NCBI GenBank assembly: GCA_002309695.1
Contig: DBXV01000023.1
Location: 82,258-146,257, forward strand
Length of the DNA stretch: 64,000 nt
From: Myxococcales bacterium UBA1203
Lineage (GTDB): Bacteria; Myxococcota; Myxococcia; Myxococcales; UBA5297
Direction: 5' to 3'
Shown piece by piece: positions 7,701 to 16,119 of the stretch. The position numbers were made by a program, and so were the translations under genes. Numbering within the stretch: position 1 is the first letter of the stretch; each line of letters starts with the position of its first letter. The notes under the pieces are model-generated. The model worked only from the letters and a program-made list of their open reading frames with translations. It was not told the DNA's origin and ran no database searches.

Positions 7701-10635
7701 GCCCCTCCGCGACGCGCTGGACGAAGCGGGCCAGATTGAAGCGGAACTCTCTCTCCGCCACGGCCTGCTGAACTTCTCCGCCGACAGTGAAGGCGCGGCG
7801 CTCGCGATGCTGGCCGAACAGCGCAGTGCCCTCGATGCCAGGCCGGAGCTCGCCCGGAAATTTTCCGCTGATGCCTGGCCTGCCGACATGGCCGGCATCA
7901 GCCCGAGGGTGCTGTGTGCCTGCGCGGATCAGGTGGCGCGGCTCCGGCCGTTCGGCGATCTGATGCGCGCGGACTCGCCCTGGGCCGGTCTCGACGATGC
8001 CGCGATGCCCGACGCTGAGGAGCTGGACGCGCTGACCAGCTTCATGACGCAGGCTTGTACGGCGGTCCAAAAACATGCTGCCGCCGCGGGCGATGCCTCC
8101 AGTGACCTGTCGGGAATGGCCGCGCGCTGGCTCGGAGCATTTCGCTTCGCCCGGAATCTCGCGGTTCCTGTCCCCGCCGAAGAGCTGATGGCCGACTGGG
8201 GAAAAGCGGCAGGCGACCTGGACGCACTGGCAAAATCGCCGCTTCTGCCCGTTCTGACCATTCAGAGCTGGAGCGCGGTGACGCCTCACGTGTCGCGGCT
8301 GCTGGAACTCAGCGGGAACTTCTTCCGCTGGATTTTCCCCTCATTCTGGAAGTCGCGCCGGGCGGCGAGAACGTGGCTGCAGCAATTCTGGAATCAGCTT
8401 TCAGCCGCCAAATTCACCCCCGCGTTTCTGAAAAATCTCCTCCTGTGCGCTGACGCCGCATCCGCGTTCCAGAAGGGCCTGCCGCGCCCCGCCGAACAGG
8501 CATCCGGCGACGCGGCCGCGCTTCTCATGGGGGGCAGTTCTCAATCCGCCATTGTCCCCGTCCCCAATGACCCGCTCCGGCAGAGTCTGGACGCTTTCTG
8601 GAAGAGCCGGGACAGCCTGCACCTCTGGCTCACCGCCAATGCGCCCGGCCGCGCGGACAGCATCACACCCGCCGGTCTGGGAGAGCTCAGGCGCATCAGC
8701 CAGTCGTCCGCCGCGTTTCGCGGCGTTTTCAGCAGGGACGGGCACAGCCCCACGGAAAATCTGGAAATTCTGGACGGGCGCATCCGGGACAATCGGGAGC
8801 GGCTTCTGGAATGGCGCGAGCGCTCGATGCAGACGAAGGCGAGGCTCAAGGGAGGCTGCGCGGCCGCCCGCATTCTGGCCGAGACCTTCCCCGAGGGCAC
8901 GGATACCGACTGGCATCTGGGATTTTACAGCGGCTGGAACACCCTGGCCCTCAGGCGCATTGAGGCCCGAGAACCCAAAACTTCGTGTCTGACCCGGCCC
9001 ACCCGCTGGGGAACCTGCCGCGAGGCCGCTCAGAGGCTGTCGCAGCTCGACGCGGAAGCCACGGAATTAAAGCGCGCGCTCACTGCCGCGTCTGTCTCGC
9101 GCCGCGGCATCCTCAGTCTGCCCAAGGCGGCAGCAAATCAGAGGCGCACGCCGGAGCAGCGCGCCGCGGAGGACCTGCTCCACGAGGCCTCCAAAAAATC
9201 CAAGCTCCTGACGATGCGGACCTTTGTCCGCCGGTTCGTCAGCAAGGGCCTGATGGACGTCCTTCCCGTTTGGATGCTGTCCCCGGAGACGATGTGTACG
9301 CTGTTCCCGAGGCAGCCCGTCTTCGACCTCGTGGTCTTCGACGAAGCGTCGCAGTCGACCATGGCCAGCGGCCTGCCCGCCCTGCTGCGGACCAGAAAGT
9401 GGGTCATCGCCGGCGACGACAAGCAGATGCCGCCCAGTGCCTACTTCCAGCAGAAGTCGTCCTCTTCCGACGACGAGGACCAGGCCAGCGAGGAATCCAA
9501 AGCGGCACGCGAGCTCTTCGATGACGAGTCGCTGCTGACGCTGGCCCGGCGCCGCGTCCCGCACGCGCGGCTCACGTGGCACTACCGCTGTCAGGACGAG
9601 TCGCTCATCGCGTTCTCCAATCACGCCTTCTACGGCGCCGCGCTCTCCACCATTCCCGCGCCGCCGAAACACGATGCCGGGCATCTCCCCGCGCTGTCGT
9701 GGGTCCGCGTCGAGAATCCTGAATACGTGGACATGCAGAACAGGCCGGAGGCCGTCCGCGTGGTGGAGCTGATTGCCGAGGAAATTCTGTCCGGAAGGGG
9801 CAGATCCGTGGGCGTCGTCACCTTCAACATTCACCAGCGCGCCACAGTCCTCGATGTCATCGACGAGCGCCGGGCCGCGGACGCCGCCTTCAAGGAAGCC
9901 TACGACGCGGCCATGGCCGGGCCGCTGGACAGCCGGCCGTTCGTCAAGAATCTGGAGAACGTTCAGGGCGACGAGCGGGACGTCATCATCTTTTCCCTCG
10001 GGCACGCGCCGGAAATCAGGAAGTCCACGGGCGCGCCGTTCGTCCGCCCCAACTTCGGACCACTCAACGGCAGGGGCGGCGAGCGGCGGCTGAACGTGGC
10101 CATCTCCCGGGCGAAGGAGAAGTGCATCATGGTCTCGTCCTTCGAGCCGGAACTTCTCTCTGTCGCCAAAACGGCCGGGCCGGGCATCCGCCTGCTCAAG
10201 CTCTTCCTCGAATATGCCCGCAGCGTGTCGAAGGGTGAGACGACCGACGCGCTCCGCTGCCTGGACGAGGCCAGAATTATGAACGGCGCCTCTGTCGGGA
10301 GCGGGCCGCAGGCACAGGGCATTCTCCGCCTGCCGGAATCGATTCCCCTCGCCGTTCAGATTGCCGTGGAGGCGGAAAAGCTGGGCTTCACCATCGAGCA
10401 GAACATCGGCGCCAGCGGCTTTCAGGTGCCCCTCGCCCTCTTCGCAAAGGACCGCCAGCCGGTGGCCGTGCTCATCACCGACGGCAGCGAGGCGCGGACG
10501 CCCTATGACCTGGACGTCCACAGGCCGGCGCTCCTCCGGCGGAAGGGCTGGGACGTGGTGCAGGTCAATCCCATTCTCTGGGCAAAAGACCGTCAGGCCG
10601 TCCTTCAGAGGCTGCAGCAGGGGCCGCAGAATTAG
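4723..10635 (+). CDS. Giant M48 metalloprotease-TerB-DUF4011-SF1 helicase fusion
   Basis: 1970 residues from ATG 4723 (GGAGAGAACG upstream; the open frame back to 4642 looks non-coding). Domains in order: an M48-like zinc peptidase with HELGH at residues 126-130 and ELTADR at 176-181, giving all three expected zinc ligands; a TerB-like helical domain at about 300-420 with the two hallmark acidic loops FADGEITEEE and ASDGRFERSE; a DUF4011-like region at about 640-830 (FRAPLRLIPVEL); then a superfamily 1 helicase with Walker A GPPGTGKS at 911-918, DEASQ at 1540-1544, GDDKQMPPS, HYRCQDE, ENVQGDERD and NVAISRAKEK. The last 100 residues resemble the MTES_1575-type nuclease tail of DUF4011 helicases, but FQVPLAL and LITDG replace the usual IDLAV and ECDG, so nuclease activity is doubtful. 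All helicase motifs look intact. Its role is unknown; the domains suggest nucleic-acid-linked stress response or defence. Confidence 0.85.
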   Translation: MTLSPDTQNPAEWIRFPGEKTCREGLAEALPGQAPLLSGDLPVLDHVRRIFLSTSLRLSEASAPQLHRAAQLAMERLGRRIPYELFQVSGDENACAAPFSDHALIRLEGKILSILDDGTRLALIGHELGHVFCHSSPDSVREARTIGRILDGQIPAGTANPDELRRRASLLSQARELTADRCGLLACRSIKDALKLQMMLTTGLSAASLDWDTDAYLLQCRECIEPLISEQETVAREGASHPLHVLRSWALNLFWESDLFHRVTGLGPGTRPIAEVDSTILKALDRSVVRTAGWGEIVLGEPPQEVLLCALAACVIVAFADGEITEEEEDAIESTFAGRVSAWRDYFSLKAAAELLDQVAEAVMAMGESALLSIFILACHVMASDGRFERSEVAAILMIGRALGCEDLWFRLLTRMDIIHPESDGEAEKARLRSMAANVSLAERRAVMNALDAFLTTAAKLGGTRTTLRRLLALMGAESAEELPRLVPDMDKALRAKGLTASPELSALADSGLSHLDMPVVLTAEAAPVQTENDIPAEPAKTLLKRALTSLQDSLVSGNGRSSSVLARPTKALMDLTELDKLGTGRAERLRAVLSAGDSGEAELISPLEAASSPAAAQICRRLKDLARADKDQQEAYGSSDLCLGTAFAAGRMDSSHRFRAPLRLIPVELVRIEGGQAPGWKLRRRGAAMANIALVRAVRSRQKDAQGSMSDEFLDALKDAAEQSEEALVSALAQKGFFPKQQDAAALAREERKNLLQNAGAQPSENAGDAPAAEVPEERPAAAAALEDALRPMGDEPPCMEWLGHPTAEIEPCAAIGIFPQSRSELLYDYGDLLQDIDSGTSPVGELLGGAAELLPDTLKDELHISGSQNSERSTGSAADGSVVPAVSLDPSQREALQSAREVPAMVIDGPPGTGKSQVIVGIVLEALARGERVAVVSEKRAALDVVAQRLEANGFGGCYGLVHDVESDRKPLYARIARRMQETPLSEPSPKPLRDALDEAGQIEAELSLRHGLLNFSADSEGAALAMLAEQRSALDARPELARKFSADAWPADMAGISPRVLCACADQVARLRPFGDLMRADSPWAGLDDAAMPDAEELDALTSFMTQACTAVQKHAAAAGDASSDLSGMAARWLGAFRFARNLAVPVPAEELMADWGKAAGDLDALAKSPLLPVLTIQSWSAVTPHVSRLLELSGNFFRWIFPSFWKSRRAARTWLQQFWNQLSAAKFTPAFLKNLLLCADAASAFQKGLPRPAEQASGDAAALLMGGSSQSAIVPVPNDPLRQSLDAFWKSRDSLHLWLTANAPGRADSITPAGLGELRRISQSSAAFRGVFSRDGHSPTENLEILDGRIRDNRERLLEWRERSMQTKARLKGGCAAARILAETFPEGTDTDWHLGFYSGWNTLALRRIEAREPKTSCLTRPTRWGTCREAAQRLSQLDAEATELKRALTAASVSRRGILSLPKAAANQRRTPEQRAAEDLLHEASKKSKLLTMRTFVRRFVSKGLMDVLPVWMLSPETMCTLFPRQPVFDLVVFDEASQSTMASGLPALLRTRKWVIAGDDKQMPPSAYFQQKSSSSDDEDQASEESKAARELFDDESLLTLARRRVPHARLTWHYRCQDESLIAFSNHAFYGAALSTIPAPPKHDAGHLPALSWVRVENPEYVDMQNRPEAVRVVELIAEEILSGRGRSVGVVTFNIHQRATVLDVIDERRAADAAFKEAYDAAMAGPLDSRPFVKNLENVQGDERDVIIFSLGHAPEIRKSTGAPFVRPNFGPLNGRGGERRLNVAISRAKEKCIMVSSFEPELLSVAKTAGPGIRLLKLFLEYARSVSKGETTDALRCLDEARIMNGASVGSGPQAQGILRLPESIPLAVQIAVEAEKLGFTIEQNIGASGFQVPLALFAKDRQPVAVLITDGSEARTPYDLDVHRPALLRRKGWDVVQVNPILWAKDRQAVLQRLQQGPQN

Positions 10636-10659
10636 AGCGGGAGCAGGCGGATTGAAGGC

Positions 10660-11631
10660 CTACCGCCGGCCCAGGACCGACAGGCGCCGCAGAATCCCGG
10701 AAAACTCTGCGGCGCCCGTGAAGGATTCAGCGCCCCGGAAGTCACTTCTGCCGCCTTCGAGGCCCGGAATGTCCCCCAGATCCATCTCTTCATCGAAAGT
10801 GGCGGCCGTCAGCCAGGCGTGGCGCGACACGGCGTCCTCTTCGATGACCACGCCGATTCTGGCCCGCCCCTCCGCGAACCGAAGCAGCGTCTTCCGCTCC
10901 CTGCCCTTGCGGCGGCCCTGCACGCGAATGACGAACAGCCCGCCCAGCTCGGCTTTGCCGCAGGCAGAAGCCACCTCTTCCGCGCTCCTGACGGCGTCGA
11001 GTGAAAGCGCCGCGGCCCGCTCCACCTTCTCCTGAAGCTCCGCAGGCAGCTGTCCTTCGGTCAGTCCAGACACCAGCGCCTTCAGAAAATCCCGGCGCTC
11101 CCCCGCCGTAAAAGCGGCCAGCGCCTCGTCGATGGCCAGCGCCAGCTTCGCTCCCCGGTCGCTGAGCGCGTGCCCGCGGCCCGGAGAATCAACGGCACGG
11201 GCGTCTTCGTCCGCCCCGGGCCATGCCTCGATGCCGCCGCGCAGGAGCTTGGCCGCGGTCAGAATGCCGTCCAGGTCCGCATGGACAAACAGGCAGCCGG
11301 GACGCCCAACCCTGCGCGCAATTTCCGGCGTGATGAGCTCGGGGCAGGCGTGCGCCAGGCGGTTGGGCACGAGAAGAAAGCGCGGGTCGCCCTGAAAACG
11401 GGCCCAGCCCAGAGGATGCTCGTGGTGATCGCACCACAAAAGGAGCCTCTGCCCCAGCGACTGGATGAACGGCTCCGTGACCTGCTCGAAGAGGCCGCCG
11501 GAGGCAAATGCCACGTCCAGAACAACGATGCCCGCGTCTCCTTTGGGAGGCGGCGGGAGCCGGGACGGGCCCTGGACAAAGATAACGGCGGGCTCGGCCG
11601 ATGATGCTGATGAGGTGATTCGGGCGGCCAT
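10660..11631 (-). CDS. DHH-type phosphoesterase-like protein with permuted motif order
   Basis: 323 residues from ATG 11631. Two signatures of the DHH phosphoesterase superfamily are visible: LLLWCDHHEH (D68-H69-H70) and FVHADLDGILTAAKLL (H117, D119, D121). A strand ending in Asp39 (GIVVLDV) resembles motif II. In ordinary DHH enzymes the H-x-D-x-D-G motif comes first and DHH later; here the order is reversed, as expected of a circular permutation. A basic strand-rich C-terminal part (about residues 235-300) could correspond to a DHHA1-like substrate domain. Family members hydrolyse phosphodiester or polyphosphate bonds using manganese; the substrate here is unknown. It converges on the giant M48-helicase gene, leaving 24 bases between their ends, so they are not an operon. 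Confidence 0.6.
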   Translation of the reverse strand: MAARITSSASSAEPAVIFVQGPSRLPPPPKGDAGIVVLDVAFASGGLFEQVTEPFIQSLGQRLLLWCDHHEHPLGWARFQGDPRFLLVPNRLAHACPELITPEIARRVGRPGCLFVHADLDGILTAAKLLRGGIEAWPGADEDARAVDSPGRGHALSDRGAKLALAIDEALAAFTAGERRDFLKALVSGLTEGQLPAELQEKVERAAALSLDAVRSAEEVASACGKAELGGLFVIRVQGRRKGRERKTLLRFAEGRARIGVVIEEDAVSRHAWLTAATFDEEMDLGDIPGLEGGRSDFRGAESFTGAAEFSGILRRLSVLGRR

Positions 11632-11720
11632 GTGCCTCGCCTTCCGAAGGCAAAAAAACGGCGCGGCGTTCCGACAACATGGAGCGCCGCGCCAAAATCG
11701 AGTCCGTCAGAAGGCCGGGG

Positions 11721-12188
11721 CTAGAAAGTTTCCACTCTGGGATCCAGGGCCGTGGCAGCCCGGCGCATCAGCGTAATCTGCACGTTCTTCGTCTCGGAAA
11801 GCGGCTTGACCTGGACCTCCAGCACGTACTCGTCGCCTTCCTTGAGGGGCACCTTGAAGATGTAAACGAGGTCGCCCAGCACCTCGCTGCCCATCTGCTT
11901 CGGCTCAAAGCCCAGCTTCGACTTGTAGAAGTCGCGGACCTCTTCGAGGGAACTCCGAACGACATAGACGGCCTGGTATTGCTCCTTGGACTTGTTGAAG
12001 GTGGTGATGACCTCGTTGTCCACCACGCCCGCCTTCTTGCCCTTGGCGGCCGGAACGAACACCGGGAGGGGCGCAACCTTTCCCGTCAGTGCCGTCTGGT
12101 AAGCGCTGAATTTTTGGGCGTCCTGAGCAAAGGACAGCGCGGGAATCAGCATCAGAACAAAAATCGCCGCAGCCAAAAGACGTCTCAT
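11721..12188 (-). CDS. Small secreted protein of unknown function
   Basis: 155 residues from ATG 12188, with GGAGGAG upstream. Residues 1-21 (MRRLLAAAIFVLMLIPALSFA) are a clear Sec signal peptide with an AFA/Q-type cleavage site, so the mature protein is periplasmic or secreted. The mature part is a compact alpha/beta domain with no cysteines. A region SLEEVRDFYKSKLGFEPKQM followed by strands resembles small domains of unknown function found in deltaproteobacteria, but I cannot assign a family. The frame upstream of 12188 is open but lacks a coding look. It is divergent from the lipoprotein gene at 12334, with about 145 bases between them for promoters. Confidence 0.75.
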   Translation of the reverse strand: MRRLLAAAIFVLMLIPALSFAQDAQKFSAYQTALTGKVAPLPVFVPAAKGKKAGVVDNEVITTFNKSKEQYQAVYVVRSSLEEVRDFYKSKLGFEPKQMGSEVLGDLVYIFKVPLKEGDEYVLEVQVKPLSETKNVQITLMRRAATALDPRVETF

Positions 12189-12333
12189 GGGAACTCCTCC
12201 GTGCATGGAAATGCCGAAAAAGAATTGCCGCCGCGGGCTTGCCAGAGGCAGGGGGAGCCATCTAGCGGGCCGGTCGGCCGAAAAAAATGCCGCGGCCTTG
12301 TCACGAAGTTCCGGCGCAAAGGCAACTGACCGA

Positions 12334-12891
12334 ATGAACATCACCAAATTGAAAGTTCCGGCGCTGCTGGCCTGTCTCGCCGCCGCCTGCACTCCCCTTC
12401 AGAGCCCGTTCGCCAACCCCGAGAAAACCGTCCGGGATTTTCACAGAAACCTGCTGTTTCGTGACTGTAAGCACGCTCTGGAGCAGCTGACAGACGGCAC
12501 GCGCGCCAAAATCGCGCAGCTCTCGAAACTGGCGGCACAGCAGAGCGGCGGCGCCATCGCAGATGACCCCGCCGCCATGATTTGCCAGGGGGATGTCACG
12601 CTCTACCGAAGCGAAGAGCTCTCCGGCGACGACGTGGTCAAAGTGACGCTGACTTCCAGAGACGATCAGGCGGGGAAGGCTGTGGTCACGGCGGTCATCG
12701 GGGGAAAAGAGTGGCCCACGGCTCTGATCCGCGACGCGGCCGGCGACTGGAAAATTGATCTGGAATCGCTGGCCGATGAGGCACTGGCCAGGCGCGCCGG
12801 GACTCAGGCGGAAGTTCCGCCTCCCAATGCGTCTTCTGCGAACGACGCCGCGCCTCCTCCCGCTGCCGCTTCCCCCGACTCCGAAGGCTGA
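12334..12891 (+). CDS. Lipoprotein, NTF2/DUF4878-like fold possible
   Basis: 185 residues from ATG 12334. A short lipoprotein signal ends LLACLAAAC with the lipid-acceptor cysteine at residue 19, so the product should be lipid-anchored in the envelope. The mature part begins with a helix (PEKTVRDFHRNLLFRDCKHALEQL), followed by strands with the sequence DVVKVTLTSRDD...WKIDLESLADEAL. That is the arrangement of small secreted NTF2-like (DUF4878-type) lipoproteins that bind ligands or act as scaffolds; the assignment is tentative. The last 25 residues are Pro/Ala/Ser-rich and disordered. The ribosome site is weak, so the start rests on the signal peptide. Confidence 0.7.
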   Translation: MNITKLKVPALLACLAAACTPLQSPFANPEKTVRDFHRNLLFRDCKHALEQLTDGTRAKIAQLSKLAAQQSGGAIADDPAAMICQGDVTLYRSEELSGDDVVKVTLTSRDDQAGKAVVTAVIGGKEWPTALIRDAAGDWKIDLESLADEALARRAGTQAEVPPPNASSANDAAPPPAAASPDSEG

Positions 12892-12907
12892 CTTCCGTCT
12901 GGCTGCC

Positions 12908-14227
12908 TCATCCCTTGCCCTTGGGCGGCGCCTTGGGCGCCGTCATCTTCTTGGCCGCCGCCTGAACCGCCGAGGGAACGTTCTTGTCCTTGGCCAGCTT
13001 TTTCAGGTCGCTTTCGCGCAGCGTCCCCAGAAAGCGGATGGTCGTCTGCGCCGGTGTCTTCGGATTGCGAATCAGCGCCATGCGCACCTGGTACTGCCGG
13101 GTCCATTCCCGCTTGTTCATAATGGTCCGCAGCACCTCGTCGCCCGTGTTCTTCGACTGGGCGAGGCTGAGCACCTCGTTGTCCGAAATTTTCGGGCTGT
13201 TGATGACGGCGCTCTGAATCATCCGGTTGGGGTCCCGCAGCAGAATCGTCCGCGCCTCCATGCTGCCCACCGAGGCCAGCTTGATGCGCTCGCTCATGGA
13301 CATGTTGAGGATGCGCTGGGTCAGACTCAGGCGCTTGCCGTTCTCATCCCTGTCTCCCGTGGGCTTGGGCCTGCCGGTCTTCGCCGGCCCCTGGGCCGCT
13401 TCTTTGGCCTCCTCCTCAACAAGGGCATCCAGCTCCTTCATCAGGTCTTCGGCACTCTCTCCTTTGACGGCAGCCGCCTCCGCAGAATCGGGCCGCGGCA
13501 GAGGCTTGTTGTAAACCCGCTGATAGGCCGCCTCGAACTGGGTCAGGTCGTAGAGGACGACGCCGGAGCGGACGGCAAAGTCGCAGACGGAGTCGGACAC
13601 GGCCCTCGGCAGCTTCGGATTCGAGAGAAGCGCCCGGAGAAGCTTTTCCTCGCGCAGAAGCCGCAGCTGGTTGCCGGCGATAATCTCAATGAACTTCTCC
13701 GTTCGGGTCCTGGCCACAAGAGACGCCAGCGTCAGGTCATGCACCGACGGGTTCAGAATCAGCGCCTCCATATCCGGGCTGTCCGGATTCAGATTCTCGC
13801 ACAGCACGTCCAGAACCCGGGGATTGAGGGAGTCGTCCCGGAGCGCCACGGAGAGAATTTTGCCCGGCAGCCTGGAGATGGACTCGCGGGCAGAGGCGGA
13901 AATTTTCGGGTCCGCATCAAAGGTCAGCATGGCCAGACAGTGGGCCATGTCGCTGGGGTTCAGCGGGACGAGTCCGCGGGCAGCCATGCCGCGAATCGGC
14001 GCGGGCGAAGCCGGGTCCACATGACGGCGAAATTGCGGGGGAAGCCTCTCCGCGGTCAGCGGAGGAACATCCGCGAGCCGGTCCTCGGGTTCGGCGGGCG
14101 CTTCCTCTTCGGCGGGCGCTTCACTTGGGACATCCGCTTTGACCTCCGCGTCCGGGGCGGCGTCATCGAGGACCAGGTCATCCAGCGACAGCTCGATTTC
14201 AGGCAGTTCGTCAGGCGTTGCGTTCAT
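12908..14227 (-). CDS. HEAT/leucine-rich-variant repeat protein
   Basis: 439 residues from ATG 14227. The first 55 residues are acidic and Ala/Glu/Pro-rich (disordered). The rest is a series of helical repeats with the pattern of HEAT or leucine-rich-variant repeats, including segments [41 protein letters not shown] and [16 protein letters not shown], where a short N-P-x-T/S loop precedes each helix pair. Such proteins are frequent in Myxococcota and related lineages and usually act as protein-binding scaffolds; no enzymatic motif is visible. The coding sequence overlaps the end of coaX by 17 bases, so the two are translationally coupled in a coaX-HEAT operon. The C-terminus is lysine-rich. 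Confidence 0.75.
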   Translation of the reverse strand: MNATPDELPEIELSLDDLVLDDAAPDAEVKADVPSEAPAEEEAPAEPEDRLADVPPLTAERLPPQFRRHVDPASPAPIRGMAARGLVPLNPSDMAHCLAMLTFDADPKISASARESISRLPGKILSVALRDDSLNPRVLDVLCENLNPDSPDMEALILNPSVHDLTLASLVARTRTEKFIEIIAGNQLRLLREEKLLRALLSNPKLPRAVSDSVCDFAVRSGVVLYDLTQFEAAYQRVYNKPLPRPDSAEAAAVKGESAEDLMKELDALVEEEAKEAAQGPAKTGRPKPTGDRDENGKRLSLTQRILNMSMSERIKLASVGSMEARTILLRDPNRMIQSAVINSPKISDNEVLSLAQSKNTGDEVLRTIMNKREWTRQYQVRMALIRNPKTPAQTTIRFLGTLRESDLKKLAKDKNVPSAVQAAAKKMTAPKAPPKGKG

Positions 14228-14975
14228 GGAGAATCCTCAGGCCGTTGAGCGTCAGAAATTCGTCAACCTCTTGGATGGCACGCGATTCAGAGGCGATGAG
14301 AGGCGCCAGCCCTCCGGTGGCCACGGTTTTGGGCTTTCCCCCCAGCTCCGAAGCCATGCGCGCGCAGATGCCGTCCACCAGCCCCACGTAGCCGAAGACA
14401 ATGCCCGACTGCATGCTAGCGATGGTGTTGCGCCCGATGACGCGCTCGGGGCGGCTCAGCTCGACCCGCGGCAGCTTGGAGGCCGACTGAAACAGCGCCT
14501 CGGTGCTGATGGTGACGCCGGGACAGATGGCCCCGCCCAGGTACTCGCCCCTGGCCGTCACTGCGTCGAACGTGGTCGCCGTCCCGAAATCGACGATGAT
14601 GAGAGGCATGGGCCAGCGCGCATACGCCGCGACCGCGTTGACGATGCGGTCCGCGCCCACCTCCGCGGGGTTGTCATAGAGGACGGGCATGCCGGTCCTG
14701 ATGCCGGGGCCGACGAACAGCGGTTCGCAGCCGAAATAATTGCGCCCCATGATGCGCAGGACGCGCTGGAGCGGGGGGACGACCGAGGAGACGGCGATGG
14801 CCGTGACCGACTTCTCGGAGAGGCCCGCGTGGGACAGCAGCTGACCGACGAGGATGCCGTGCTCATCCGAGGTGCGCCGCGTCGTCGTCTCAATGCGCCA
14901 GTGTTCCACGAGCCGCTCACCGTCAAAGACGCCCAGGACGGTGTTGGTGTTTCCCACATCGATGGTCAAAAGCAT
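14211..14975 (-). CDS. coaX: Type III pantothenate kinase
   Basis: 254 residues from ATG 14975. The N-terminus [19 protein letters not shown] is the phosphate-1 motif of the ASKHA-fold type III pantothenate kinases. Later motifs [26 protein letters not shown] and [23 protein letters not shown] match phosphate-2, adenosine and dimer-interface signatures. The enzyme phosphorylates pantothenate as the first step of coenzyme A synthesis in the cytoplasm. Length matches the family (about 250-260). An open frame extends upstream of 14975, but the family starts with the D-V-G-N-T strand. A HEAT-repeat gene overlaps its 3' end by 17 bases. Confidence 0.95.
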   Translation of the reverse strand: MLLTIDVGNTNTVLGVFDGERLVEHWRIETTTRRTSDEHGILVGQLLSHAGLSEKSVTAIAVSSVVPPLQRVLRIMGRNYFGCEPLFVGPGIRTGMPVLYDNPAEVGADRIVNAVAAYARWPMPLIIVDFGTATTFDAVTARGEYLGGAICPGVTISTEALFQSASKLPRVELSRPERVIGRNTIASMQSGIVFGYVGLVDGICARMASELGGKPKTVATGGLAPLIASESRAIQEVDEFLTLNGLRILHERNA

Positions 14976-15201
14976 GGTCGGGACGAGCTCCTGCCGCCTC
15001 GAAAGACGGCCCTGAAAAACAAAAGCCGCGCGGCTTAGCCGCACCCCGGTGAATTGGAAAGGCCATTTCCCGCCGATGACCGGCCCGAGCACGAGCCGAA
15101 ACGCCCCCGCAGAAGCGCCGGAGAGCGCCCTTGACGGGGCCGATGCCGAAAAGCAAAAGCCGCCGGCTCGCCGAGGGGGGCAATGCCGCAGGGGTCTGAA
15201 T

Positions 15202-16119
15202 ATGGGTCGTTTTTTCAATCGTGAAGCTGGTGTGGTTGCGCTTGTCCTTCTTCTTGCCGGCGTCGCCGCCGCCATCGCGATGGATGCTTCCCTGTGGATA
15301 AGGCTGGCCGTCGGCGTGGGTCCCCTCGTCGTCCTCCACTGGTTCGTGACGCCCCTGGCTCAGGAGAAGCTCCTTGAGTTCTACACGGAGAGCTTCCGCT
15401 ACGAGAGTGCGCTCCGCCTGGCGATGGACATCCGCGAGTCCTCCATGGACCGCCAGTCGCGGCAGAGCGCAGACCTGAATGTGGCCTTCGTGCAGATGGC
15501 CTGCGGGCACTACGACATGGCGCTCAAGCGGCTGCGCACCATCATCACCACCAAAGAGCAGCCCATCACGAAGAGCATCGTCGAAGGCATCACGGGCTAC
15601 TGCATGGCGTATCTGGGGAAGGACCTAGACGAGGCGGAAAAGCTCATCTCGTCCAGCCTCGAGGCCCAGCCGAAAGAGGGGATGTTCGTCACCTTCCTGG
15701 CGCTGCTGCGCCTTCGCCAGGGCCGCTTTGAGGAAGCGAAGCTCCTCCTCGAAAAGTCGATGGAGCTGGACAGCGACCCCGAACTTCCTCACGCCGGCGA
15801 GCGCCCCTATCTGATGGCGCACGCTCTCTCCGGGATGGGCGAGCAGGCGCGGGCGCAGGAGCTGCTGAATCAGGTGGCTGAGGGCAATCCGAAGTCTCAC
15901 TTCACGATTCTGGCGAAGCAGGGGCTGGACCGCCGCCTCATGGGAAATGCCGCCCCGAAGGCGGAGGAGCCCAAGGCAGAACAGGCGGAACAGAAGGAGC
16001 TGGCGGCGGCGCCGTCTGAAGCCAACGCTCTTCCCGCGGCGGCCACGGACGCGGAAAAAGCGGACGCCAAAGCTGACGGAGAAAAGTCCGGCGAAGCGCC
16101 TTCAAACAGCCCGAGCTAA
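15202..16119 (+). CDS. Membrane-anchored TPR-like protein
   Basis: 305 residues from ATG 15202 (AGGGG upstream). Residues 9-27 and about 30-48 form two adjacent membrane segments ([18 protein letters not shown] and [16 protein letters not shown]). The following 200 residues are helical with tetratricopeptide-like periodicity ([66 protein letters not shown]). The last 60 residues are Ala/Glu/Lys-rich low complexity. It probably is an inner-membrane scaffold with a cytoplasmic TPR domain; no specific partner is indicated. It starts 226 bases from the divergent coaX start, and its stop codon overlaps the converging nfo gene by four bases, so the 3' ends are tightly packed. Confidence 0.75.
   Translation: MGRFFNREAGVVALVLLLAGVAAAIAMDASLWIRLAVGVGPLVVLHWFVTPLAQEKLLEFYTESFRYESALRLAMDIRESSMDRQSRQSADLNVAFVQMACGHYDMALKRLRTIITTKEQPITKSIVEGITGYCMAYLGKDLDEAEKLISSSLEAQPKEGMFVTFLALLRLRQGRFEEAKLLLEKSMELDSDPELPHAGERPYLMAHALSGMGEQARAQELLNQVAEGNPKSHFTILAKQGLDRRLMGNAAPKAEEPKAEQAEQKELAAAPSEANALPAAATDAEKADAKADGEKSGEAPSNSPS

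Noticed and set aside
6538..8289. Long minus-strand open frame (583 codons) inside the giant helicase gene
   Set aside because: Antisense shadow caused by GC-rich codons; its translation is Arg/Gly/His-rich with no domain and no ribosome site, while the plus strand encodes clear protease, TerB and helicase motifs.
11721..12392. Upstream start at 12392 for the small secreted protein
   Set aside because: The signal peptide and the GGAGGAG ribosome site both point to ATG 12188; the upstream part overlaps the divergent lipoprotein gene.
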